Positions 1 through 9,476 of a stretch of 64,000 bases of DNA are shown here, piece after piece. The stretch spans positions 1,984,001 through 2,048,000 of the forward strand of contig OZ059899.1 of the NCBI GenBank assembly GCA_964057225.1. Reading direction: 5' to 3'. The notes beneath the pieces were generated by a model that saw only the letters and a list, made by a program, of their open reading frames with translations, searched no databases and was not told where the DNA came from. Every line of letters begins with the position of its first letter. Within the stretch, counting starts at the first letter, position 1. Origin of the DNA: Auanema rhodensis (lineage: Eukaryota > Nematoda > Chromadorea > Rhabditida > Rhabditidae). Position numbers and translations under genes: made by a program.

Positions 1-6
1 ATGCGG

Positions 7-57
7 ATTTTTAAGCTGCGTCGATCTGTGTTATCAGATTTGCGCTAGCTTAAAAAT
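7..57. repeat. 11-bp inverted repeat near the monomer start, present in each monomer
   Basis: ATTTTTAAGCT at 7-17 is the exact reverse complement of AGCTTAAAAAT at 47-57. The pairing can continue with GCG (18-20) against CGC (43-45) past a single bulged T at 46, and an inner ATCTG/CAGAT pair (24-28/35-39) tops it. A single strand could therefore fold into a long stem, and the duplex could extrude a cruciform. The element recurs in essentially every monomer. Subfamilies m2 and m3 break one pair (A53C), M106 carries A13T and M116 has A53T. Any role in nucleosome positioning, protein binding or recombination is inference. Confidence 0.85.
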
Positions 58-74
58 GCACCGAGATATCAACT

Positions 75-96
75 GATATAAGTTCACACTTATATC
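75..96. repeat. Perfect 9-bp hairpin with a 4-nt loop, present in each monomer
   Basis: GATATAAGT (75-83) and ACTTATATC (88-96) are exact reverse complements separated by TCAC. By eye, the only change in the stem across all copies is G75A in the monomer starting at 48088, which loses the outermost pair. The C97T change in the three j monomers lies just outside the stem. Such a short-looped dyad could form a hairpin in RNA or single-stranded DNA, or serve as a binding site for a dimeric protein. No function is shown by the sequence itself. Confidence 0.88.
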
Positions 97-124
97 CTCG
101 ATTTTCACCCTGAAGAATTAATTT

Positions 125-141
125 TTTCGTTGAATAACATT
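125..141 (+). other. Match to the 5' half of the CENP-B box
   Basis: TTTCGTTGAATAACATT aligned to the mammalian CENP-B box (YTTCGTTGGAARCGGGA) matches all of the first eight positions, plus A at position 10 and a purine at position 12. The 3' CGGG half, which is part of the essential core, is absent. The T-rich lead-in and TTCGTTG are kept in nearly all monomers; the three j monomers have TTTTGTTG instead. Functional binding by a CENP-B-like protein is not supported by half a site, so this is recorded only as a resemblance that may be chance. Confidence 0.25.
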
Positions 142-207
142 GTCCATCGTCTTTGCCTTGAAAAATGGAATCTAAAAACATCTACTTTTTGCTAAATTAT
201 TTTGAAA

Positions 208-219
208 TTTTTCGAAAAA
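208..219. repeat. 12-bp palindrome TTTTTCGAAAAA, present in nearly every monomer
   Basis: The perfect palindrome is centred on the CG at 213-214 and sits in the most AT-rich part of the monomer, flanked by further A and T runs. Phased A/T tracts of this kind favour intrinsic DNA bending, which is common in satellite monomers. A few copies alter it: M108 changes CG to CA, M102, M104 and M113 read GAAAACATT on the right side, M103 reads GAAACAATT, and M107 and M110 have TTTCTCG. All of these lie in the divergent island at 35-41 kb. Confidence 0.8.
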
Positions 220-246
220 AGTTTTGTCAAAATGTTTTTGGAAGCA

Positions 247-274
247 ATGTTGAGTGTACATGGAAACTCAACAT
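247..274. repeat. 8-bp inverted repeat ATGTTGAG / CTCAACAT, present in each monomer
   Basis: ATGTTGAG (247-254) pairs exactly with CTCAACAT (267-274) across a 12-base spacer. Subfamily f changes G252 to A, giving an A-C mismatch, and subfamily h changes C267 to T, giving a G-T wobble. These two changes are not compensatory, so there is no sign that pairing itself is maintained by selection. An overlapping alternative pairing, AGTGTA (253-258) with TACACT (274-279), is also possible. Confidence 0.75.
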
Positions 275-344
275 ACACTAATGCATCATTTTTCAAACGA
301 TCATAACTAATTTTTGTATCAAGCGTTTCTCAACGTAGTATAGT

Positions 345-355
345 GCATTCGATGC
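345..355. repeat. Short dyad across the chosen monomer junction
   Basis: GCAT TCG ATGC spans the boundary between consecutive monomers, with 4-bp arms around TCG. It recurs at nearly every junction; M107 and M110 start with ATACGG, which breaks an arm. It is short enough to be incidental and is listed because it is the sequence used here as the phase marker. Confidence 0.5.
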
Positions 356-3300
356 GGATTTTTAAGCTGCGTCGATCTGTGTTATCAGATTTGCGCTAGC
401 TTAAAAATGCACCGAGATATCAACTGATATAAGTTCACACTTATATCCTCGATTTTCACCCTGAAGAATTGATTTTTTCGTTGAATAACATTGTCCATCG
501 TCTTTGCCTTGGAAAATGAAATCTAAAAACATCTACTTTTTGCTAAATTATTTTGAAATTTTTCGAAAAAATTTTTGTCAAAATGTTTTTGGAAGCAATG
601 TTGAGTGTACATGGAAACTCAACATACACTAATGCATCATTTTTCAAACAATCATAACTAATTTGTGTATTAAGCGTTTCTCAATGTAGTATAGTGCATT
701 CGATGCGGATTTTTAAGCTGCGTCGATCTGTGTGATCAGATTTGCGCTAGCTTAAAAATGCACCGAGATATCAACTGATATAAGTTCACACTTATATCCT
801 CGATTTTCACCCTGAAGAATTGATTTTTTCGTTGAATAACATTGTCTATCGTCTTTGCCTTGAAAAATGGAATCTAAAAACATCTACTTTTTGCTAAATT
901 ATTTTGAAATTTTTCGAAAAAATTTTTGTCAAAATGTTTTTGGAAGCAATGTTGAGTGTACATGGAAACTCAACATACACTAATGCATCATTTTTCAAAC
1001 AATCATAACTAATTTGTGTATTAAGCGTTTCTCAATGTAGTATAGTGCATTCGATGCGGATTTTTAAGCTGCGTCGATCTGTGTTATCAGATTTGCGCTA
1101 GCTTAAAAATGCACCGAGATATCAACTGATATAAGTTCACACTTATATCCTCGATTTTCACCCTGAAGAATTGATTTTTTCGTTGAATAACATTGTCTAT
1201 CGTCTTTGCCTTGAAAAATAGAATCTAAAAACATCTACTTTTTGCTAAATTATTTTGAAATTTTTCGAAAAAATTTTTGTCAAAATGTTTTTGGAAGCAA
1301 TGTTGAGTGTACATGGAAACTCAACATACACTAATGCATCATTTTTCAAACAATCATAACTAATTTGTGTATCAAGCGTTTCTCAATGTAGTATAGTGCA
1401 TTCGATGCGGATTTTTAAGCTGCGTCGATCTGTGTTATCAGATTTGCGCTAGCTTAAAAATGCACCGAGATATCAACTGATATAAGTTCACACTTATATC
1501 CTCGATTTTCACCCTGAAGAATCAATTTTTTCGTTGAATAACATTGTCCATCGTCTTTGCCTTGAAAAATGGAATCTAAAAACATCTACTTTTTGCTAAA
1601 TTATTTTGAAATTTTTCGAAAAAATTTTTGTCAAAATGTTTTTGGAAGCAATGTTGAGTGTACATGGAAACTCAACATACACTAATGCATCATTTTTCAA
1701 ACAATCATAACTAATTTGTGTATCAAACGTTTCTCAATGTAGTATAGTGCATTCGATGCGGATTTTTAAGCTGCGTCGATCTGTGTTATCAGATTTGCGC
1801 TAGCTTAAAAATGCACCGAGATATCAACTGATATAAGTTCACACTTATATCCTCGATTTTCACCCTGAAGAATTGATTTTTTCGTTGAATAACATTGTCC
1901 ATCGTCTTTGCCTTGAAAAATGAAATCTAAAAACATCTACTTTTTGCTAAATTATTTTGAAATTTTTCGAAAAAATTTTTGTCAAAATGTTTTTGGAAGC
2001 AATGTTAAGTGTACATGGAAACTCAACATACACTAATGCATCATTTTTCAAACGATCATAACTAATTTTTGTATTGAGCGTTTCTCAATGTAGTATAGTG
2101 CATTCGATGCGGATTTTTAAGCTGCGTCGATCTGTGTTATCAGATTTGCGCTAGCTTAAAAATGCACCGAGATATCAACTGATATAAGTTCACACTTATA
2201 TCCTCGATTTTCACCCTGAAGAATTAATTTTTTCGTTGAATAACATTGTCCATCGTCTTTGCCTTGAAAAATGGAATCTAAAAACATCTACTTTTTGCTA
2301 AATTATTTTGAAATTTTTCGAAAAAATTTTTGTCAAAATGTTTTTGGAAGCAATGTTGAGTGTACATGGAAACTCAACATACACTAATGCATCATTTTTC
2401 AAACAATCATAACTAATTTGTGTATTAAGCGTTTCTCAATGTAGTATAGTGCATTCGATGCGGATTTTTAAGCTGCGTCGATCTGTGTTATCAGATTTGC
2501 GCTAGCTTAAAAATGCACCGAGATATCAACTGATATAAGTTCACACTTATATCCTCGATTTTCACCCTGAAGAATTAATTTTTTCGTTGAATAACATTGT
2601 CCATCGTCTTTGCCTCGAAAAATGGAATGTAAAAACATCTACTTTTTGCTAAATTATTTTGAAATTTTTCGAAAAAATTTTTGTCAAAATGTTTTTGGAA
2701 GCAATGTTGAGTGTACATGGAAATTCAACATACACTAATGCATCATTTTTCAAACAATCATAACTAATTTGTGTATTAAGCGTTTCTCAATGTAGTATAG
2801 TGCATTCGATGCGGATTTTTAAGCTGCGTCGATCTGTGTTATCAGATTTGCGCTAGCTTAAAAATGCACCGAGATATCAACTGATATAAGTTCACACTTA
2901 TATCCTCGATTTTCACCCTGAAGAATTAATTTTTTCGTTGAATAACATTGTCCATCGTCTTTGCCTCGAAAAATGGAATCTAAAAACATCTACTTTTTGC
3001 TAAATTATTTTGAAATTTTTCGAAAAAATTTTTGTCAAAATGTTTTTGGAAGCAATGTTGAGTGTACATGGAAATTCAACATACACTAATGCATCATTTT
3101 TCAAACAATCATAACTAATTTGTGTATTAAGCGTTTCTCAATGTAGTATAGTGCATTCGATGCGGATTTTTAAGCTGCGTCGATCTGTGTTATCAGATTT
3201 GCGCTAGCTTAAAAATGCACCGAGATATCAACTGATATAAGTTCACACTTATATCCTCGATTTTCACCCTGAAGAATTGATTTTTTCGTTGAATAACATT

Positions 3301-3510
3301 GTCTATCGTCTTTGCCTTGAAAAATGGAATCTAAAAACATCTACTTTTTGCTAAATTATTTTGAAATTTTTCGAAAAAATTTTTGTCAAAATGTTTTTGG
3401 AAGCAATGTTGAGTGTACATGGAAACTCAACATACACTAATGCATCATTTTTCAAACGATCATAACTAATTTTTGTATCAAGCGTTTCTCGATGTAGTAT
3501 AGTGCATTCG

Positions 3511-3860
3511 ATGCGGATTTTTAAGCTGCGTCGATCTGTGTTATCAGATTTGCGCTAGCTTAAAAATGCACCGAGATATCAACTGATATAAGTTCACACT
3601 TATATCTTCGATTTTCACCCTGAAGAATTAATTTTTTTGTTGAATAACATTGTCCATCGTCTTTGCCTTAAAAAAGGAATCTAAAAACATCTACTTTTTG
3701 CTAAATTATTTTGAAATTTTTCGAAAAAATTTTTGTCAAAATGTTTTTGGAAGCAATGTTGAGTGTACATGGAAACTCAACATACACTAATGCATCATTT
3801 TTCAAACAATCATAACTAATTTGTGTATCAAGCGTTTCTCAATGTAGTATAGTGCATTCG
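3511..3860 (+). repeat. 350-bp j monomer (M11)
   Basis: This monomer reads GCCTTAAAAAAGGAATC where others read GCCTTGAAAAATGGAATC, a net 1-bp deletion, and also has C97T (TATCTTCG) and a longer T run (TTTTTTTGTTG). The same combination occurs at 41070 and 46685, so the three are copies of one ancestral variant and not independent deletions. In all three the next monomers are k-l-f-a type. Confidence 0.9.
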
Positions 3861-4913
3861 ATGCGGATTTTTAAGCTGCGTCGATCTGTGTTATCAGATT
3901 TGCGCTAGCTTAAAAATGCACCGAGATATCAACTGATATAAGTTCACACTTATATCCTCGATTTTCACCCTGAAGAATTAATTTTTTCGTTGAATAACAT
4001 TGTCCATCGTTTTTGCCTTGAAAAATGGAATCTAAAAACATCTACTTTTTGCTAAATTATTTTGAAATTTTTCGAAAAAATTTTTGTCAAAATGTTTTTG
4101 GAAGCAATGTTGAGTGTACATGGAAACTCAACATACACTAATGCATCATTTTTCAAACAATCATAACTAATTTGTGTATCAAGCGTTTCTCAATGTAGTA
4201 TAGTGCATTCGATGCGGATTTTTAAGCTGCGTCGATCTGTGTTATCAGATTTGCGCTAGCTTAAAAATGCACCGAGATATCAACTGATATAAGTTCACAC
4301 TTATATCCTCGATTTTCACCCTGAAGAATTAATTTTTTCGTTGAATAACATTGTCCATCGTCTTTGCCTTGAAAAATGGAATCTAAAAACATCTACTTTT
4401 TGCTAAATTATTTTGAAATTTTTCGAAAAAATTTTTGTCAAAATGTTTTTGGAAGCAATGTTGAGTGTACATGGAAACTCAACATACACTAATGCATCAT
4501 TTTTCAAACAATCATAACTAATTTGTGTATCAAGCGTTTCTCAACGTAGTATAGTGCATTCGATGCGGATTTTTAAGCTGCGTCGATCTGTGTTATCAGA
4601 TTTGCGCTAGCTTAAAAATGCACCGAGATATCAACTGATATAAGTTCACACTTATATCCTCGATTTTCACCCTGAAGAATTGATTTTTTCGTTGAATAAC
4701 ATTGTCCATCGTTTTTGCCTTGAAAAATGAAATCTAAAAACATCTACTTTTTGCTAAATTATTTTGAAATTTTTCGAAAAAATTTTTGTCAAAATGTTTT
4801 TGGAAGCAATGTTAAGTGTACATGGAAACTCAACATACACTAATGCATCATTTTTCAAACGATCATAACTAATTTTTGTATTGAGCGTTTCTCAATGTAG
4901 TATAGTGCATTCG

Positions 4914-7019
4914 ATGCGGATTTTTAAGCTGCGTCGATCTGTGTTATCAGATTTGCGCTAGCTTAAAAATGCACCGAGATATCAACTGATATAAGTTCAC
5001 ACTTATATCCTCGATTTTCACCCTGAAGAATTAATTTTTTCGTTGAATAACATTGTCCATCGTCTTTGCCTTGAAAAATGGAATCTAAAAACATCTACTT
5101 TTTGCTAAATTATTTTGAAATTTTTCGAAAAAAGTTTTGTCAAAATGTTTTTGGAAGCAATGTTGAGTGTACATGGAAACTCAACATACACTAATGCATC
5201 ATTTTTCAAACGATCATAACTAATTTTTGTATCAAGCGTTTCTCAACGTAGTATAGTGCATTCGATGCGGATTTTTAAGCTGCGTCGATCTGTGTTATCA
5301 GATTTGCGCTAGCTTAAAAATGCACCGAGATATCAACTGATATAAGTTCACACTTATATCCTCGATTTTCACCCTGAAGAATTGATTTTTTCGTTGAATA
5401 ACATTGTCCATCGTCTTTGCCTTGGAAAATGAAATCTAAAAACATCTACTTTTTGCTAAATTATTTTGAAATTTTTCGAAAAAATTTTTGTCAAAATGTT
5501 TTTGGAAGCAATGTTGAGTGTACATGGAAACTCAACATACACTAATGCATCATTTTTCAAACAATCATAACTAATTTGTGTATTAAGCGTTTCTCAATGT
5601 AGTATAGTGCATTCGATGCGGATTTTTAAGCTGCGTCGATCTGTGTGATCAGATTTGCGCTAGCTTAAAAATGCACCGAGATATCAACTGATATAAGTTC
5701 ACACTTATATCCTCGATTTTCACCCTGAAGAATTGATTTTTTCGTTGAATAACATTGTCTATCGTCTTTGCCTTGAAAAATGGAATCTAAAAACATCTAC
5801 TTTTTGCTAAATTATTTTGAAATTTTTCGAAAAAATTTTTGTCAAAATGTTTTTGGAAGCAATGTTGAGTGTACATGGAAACTCAACATACACTAATGCA
5901 TCATTTTTCAAACAATCATAACTAATTTGTGTATTAAGCGTTTCTCAATGTAGTATAGTGCATTCGATGCGGATTTTTAAGCTGCGTCGATCTGTGTTAT
6001 CAGATTTGCGCTAGCTTAAAAATGCACCGAGATATCAACTGATATAAGTTCACACTTATATCCTCGATTTTCACCCTGAAGAATTGATTTTTTCGTTGAA
6101 TAACATTGTCTATCGTCTTTGCCTTGAAAAATAGAATCTAAAAACATCTACTTTTTGCTAAATTATTTTGAAATTTTTCGAAAAAATTTTTGTCAAAATG
6201 TTTTTGGAAGCAATGTTGAGTGTACATGGAAACTCAACATACACTAATGCATCATTTTTCAAACAATCATAACTAATTTGTGTATCAAGCGTTTCTCAAT
6301 GTAGTATAGTGCATTCGATGCGGATTTTTAAGCTGCGTCGATCTGTGTTATCAGATTTGCGCTAGCTTAAAAATGCACCGAGATATCAACTGATATAAGT
6401 TCACACTTATATCCTCGATTTTCACCCTGAAGAATTAATTTTTTCGTTGAATAACATTGTCCATCGTCTTTGCCTTGAAAAATGGAATCTAAAAACATCT
6501 ACTTTTTGCTAAATTATTTTGAAATTTTTCGAAAAAATTTTTGTCAAAATGTTTTTGGAAGCAATGTTGAGTGTACATGGAAACTCAACATACACTAATG
6601 CATCATTTTTCAAACAATCATAACTAATTTGTGTATCAAACGTTTCTCAATGTAGTATAGTGCATTCGATGCGGATTTTTAAGCTGCGTCGATCTGTGTT
6701 ATCAGATTTGCGCTAGCTTAAAAATGCACCGAGATATCAACTGATATAAGTTCACACTTATATCCTCGATTTTCACCCTGAAGAATTGATTTTTTCGTTG
6801 AATAACATTGTCCATCGTCTTTGCCTTGAAAAATGAAATCTAAAAACATCTACTTTTTGCTAAATTATTTTGAAATTTTTCGAAAAAATTTTTGTCAAAA
6901 TGTTTTTGGAAGCAATGTTAAGTGTACATGGAAACTCAACATACACTAATGCATCATTTTTCAAACGATCATAACTAATTTTTGTATTGAGCGTTTCTCA
7001 ATGTAGTATAGTGCATTCG
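4914..7019 (+). repeat. Second a-b-c-d-e-f hexamer (M15-M20)
   Basis: This segment repeats the first six monomers of the window 4,913 bp later: a with AAAAAAGTTTTG at 4914, b with CCTTGG at 5265, c with GTGATC at 5616, d with ATAGAATC at 5967, e with CAAACG at 6318 and f with GTTAAG at 6669. The e copy here has AATTAATT, so the AATCAATT of M5 is a later private change. A third copy of the hexamer lies at 48088-50193. Confidence 0.88.
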
Positions 7020-9476
7020 ATGCGGATTTTTAAGCTGCGTCGATCTGTGTTATCAGATTTGCGCTAGCTTAAAAATGCACCGAGATATCAACTGATATAA
7101 GTTCACACTTATATCCTCGATTTTCACCCTGAAGAATTAATTTTTTCGTTGAATAACATTGTCCATCGTCTTTGCCTTGAAAAATGAAATCTAAAAACAT
7201 TTACTTTTTGCTAAATTATTTTGAAATTTTTCGAAAAAATTTTTGTCAAAATGTTTTTGGAAGCAATGTTGAGTGTACATGGAAACTCAACATACACTAA
7301 TGCATCATTTTTCAAACAATCATAACTAATTTGTGTATCAAGCGTTTCTCAATGTAGTATAGTGCATTCGATGCGGATTTTTAAGCTGCGTCGATCTGTG
7401 TTATCAGATTTGCGCTAGCTTAAAAATGCACCGAGATATCAACTGATATAAGTTCACACTTATATCCTCGATTTTCACCCTGAAGAATTAATTTTTTCGT
7501 TGAATAACATTGTCCATCATCTTTGCCTTGAAAAATGGAATCTAAAAACATCTACTTTTTGCTAAATTATTTTGAAATTTTTCGAAAAAATTTTTGTCAA
7601 AATGTTTTTGGAAGCAATGTTGAGTGTACATGGAAACTCAACATACACTAATGCATCATTTTTCAAACAATCATAACTAATTTGTGTATCAAACGTTTCT
7701 CAATGTAGTATAGTGCATTCGATGCGGATTTTTAAGCTGCGTCGATCTGTGTTATCAGATTTGCGCTAGCTTAAAAATGCACCGAGATATCAACTGATAT
7801 AAGTTCACACTTATATCCTCGATTTTCACCCTGAAGAATTGATTTTTTCGTTGAATAACATTGTCCATCGTCTTTGCCTTGAAAAATGAAATCTAAAAAC
7901 ATCTACTTTTTGCTAAATTATTTTGAAATTTTTCGAAAAAATTTTTGTCAAAATGTTTTTGGAAGCAATGTTAAGTGTACATGGAAACTCAACATACACT
8001 AATGCATCATTTTTCAAACGATCATAACTAATTTTTGTATTGAGCGTTTCTCAATGTAGTATAGTGCATTCGATGCGGATTTTTAAGCTGCGTCGATCTG
8101 TGTTATCAGATTTGCGCTAGCTTAAAAATGCACCGAGATATCAACTGATATAAGTTCACACTTATATCCTCGATTTTCACCCTGAAGAATTAATTTTTTC
8201 GTTGAATAACATTGTCCATCGTCTTTGCCTTGAAAAATGAAATCTAAAAACATTTACTTTTTGCTAAATTATTTTGAAATTTTTCGAAAAAATTTTTGTC
8301 AAAATGTTTTTGGAAGCAATGTTGAGTGTACATGGAAACTCAACATACACTAATGCATCATTTTTCAAACGATCATAACTAATATTTGTATCAAGCGTTT
8401 CTCAACGTAGTATAGTGCATTCGATGCGGATTTTTAAGCTGCGTCGATCTGTGTTATCAGATTTGCGCTAGCTTAAAAATGCACCGAGATATCAACTGAT
8501 ATAAGTTCACACTTATATCCTCGATTTTCACCCTGAAGAATTGATTTTTTCGTTGAATAACATTGTCCATCGTCTTTGCCTTGAAAAATGAAATCTAAAA
8601 ACATCTACTTTTTGCTAAATTATTTTGAAATTTTTCGAAAAAATTTTTGTCAAAATGTTTTTGGAAGCAATGTTAAGTGTACATGGAAACTCAACATACA
8701 CTAATGCATCATTTTTCAAACGATCATAACTAATTTTTGTATTGAGCGTTTCTCAATGTAGTATAGTGCATTCGATGCGGATTTTTAAGCTGCGTCGATC
8801 TGTGTTATCAGATTTGCGCTAGCTTAAAAATGCACCGAGATATCAACTGATATAAGTTCACACTTATATCCTCGATTTTCACCCTGAAGAATTAATTTTT
8901 TCGTTGAATAACATTGTCCATCGTCTTTGCCTTGAAAAATGAAATCTAAAAACATTTACTTTTTGCTAAATTATTTTGAAATTTTTCGAAAAAATTTTTG
9001 TCAAAATGTTTTTGGAAGCAATGTTGAGTGTACATGGAAACTCAACATACACTAATGCATCATTTTTCAAACGATCATAACTAATATTTGTATCAAGCGT
9101 TTCTCAACGTAGTATAGTGCATTCGATGCGGATTTTTAAGCTGCGTCGATCTGTGTTATCAGATTTGCGCTAGCTTAAAAATGCACCGAGATATCAACTG
9201 ATATAAGTTCACACTTATATCCTCGATTTTCACCCTGAAGAATTAATTTTTTCGTTGAATAACATTGTCCATCGTCTTTGCCTTGAAAAATGAAATCTAA
9301 AAACATTTACTTTTTGCTAAATTATTTTGAAATTTTTCGAAAAAATTTTTGTCAAAATGTTTTTGGAAGCAATGTTGAGTGTACATGGAAACTCAACATA
9401 CACTAATGCATCATTTTTCAAACGATCATAACTAATATTTGTATCAAGCGTTTCTCAACGTAGTATAGTGCATTCG
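7020..9476 (+). repeat. m-e-f-m'-f-m'-m' segment (M21-M27)
   Basis: Monomers start at 7020, 7371, 7722, 8073, 8424, 8775 and 9126. The m type carries C182T (ACATTTAC), and m' adds AATATTTG (T312A) with the G299 tail. f-m' occurs twice in a row (7722 and 8424), followed by an extra m', so a dimer duplication and a single-monomer duplication are visible. The corresponding part of the right block (50194 onward) has only m-e-f-m', three monomers fewer. M22 carries a private CCATCATC. Confidence 0.82.

Larger units (their letters stand above)
1..351 (+). repeat. Reference satellite monomer (M1, subfamily a)
   Basis: This is the first full monomer and it sets the numbering used throughout. By hand count the consensus holds about 111 G+C in 351 bases (about 32%) and 11 CpG dinucleotides, roughly what its C and G content predicts. 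Its landmarks are an AGCTTAAAAAT dyad arm at 47-57, a perfect hairpin at 75-96, a T-rich tract followed by TTTCGTTG at 122-132, a TTTTTCGAAAAA palindrome at 208-219 and an ATGTTGAG/CTCAACAT inverted repeat at 247-274. M1 itself carries T221G (AAAAAAGTTTTG), the G299/T314 tail and T334C, which define subfamily a. The phase is arbitrary because a tandem array has no natural start. Confidence 0.97.
1..4913 (+). repeat. 14-monomer segment a-b-c-d-e-f-g-h-h-i-j-k-l-f
   Basis: Monomers start at 1, 352, 703, 1054, 1405, 1756, 2107, 2458, 2809, 3160, 3511, 3861, 4212 and 4563. After it, a-b-c-d-e-f restarts at 4914, so the segment behaves as a higher-order unit whose next copy diverges after six monomers. 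Diagnostic changes are T221G in a, CCTTGG in b, GTGATC in c, ATAGAATC in d, CAAACG in e, GTTAAG in f, and GCCTCG with GAAATTCAAC in h. The e copy at 1405 has a private AATCAATT. The k copy (3861) and the f copy (4563) both read CGTTTTTGCC. Confidence 0.85.

Noticed and set aside
75-96. A bacterial-type intrinsic terminator or a promoter TATA element at the GATATAAG hairpin.
   Set aside because: The stem is AT-rich with no following T run, no gene lies nearby, and the same sequence occurs in every monomer of a eukaryotic-type satellite.
125-141. A functional CENP-B box.
   Set aside because: Only the 5' half matches; the CGGG part needed for binding is missing, so it is kept as a weak resemblance only.
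247-274. Compensatory changes in the ATGTTGAG/CTCAACAT stem.
   Set aside because: The f change (G252A) and the h change (C267T) occur in different monomers and affect different pairs, so they do not restore pairing.
1-351. A hammerhead ribozyme, as some animal satellites encode.
   Set aside because: I looked for CTGATGA with a matching GAAA core on both strands. CTGATAT on the plus strand and CTGATAA on the minus strand are near misses without the rest of the core.
1-351. A hidden internal dimer (two halves of about 175 bp).
   Set aside because: The two halves share only generic A/T-rich tracts; I could not align them to each other convincingly.
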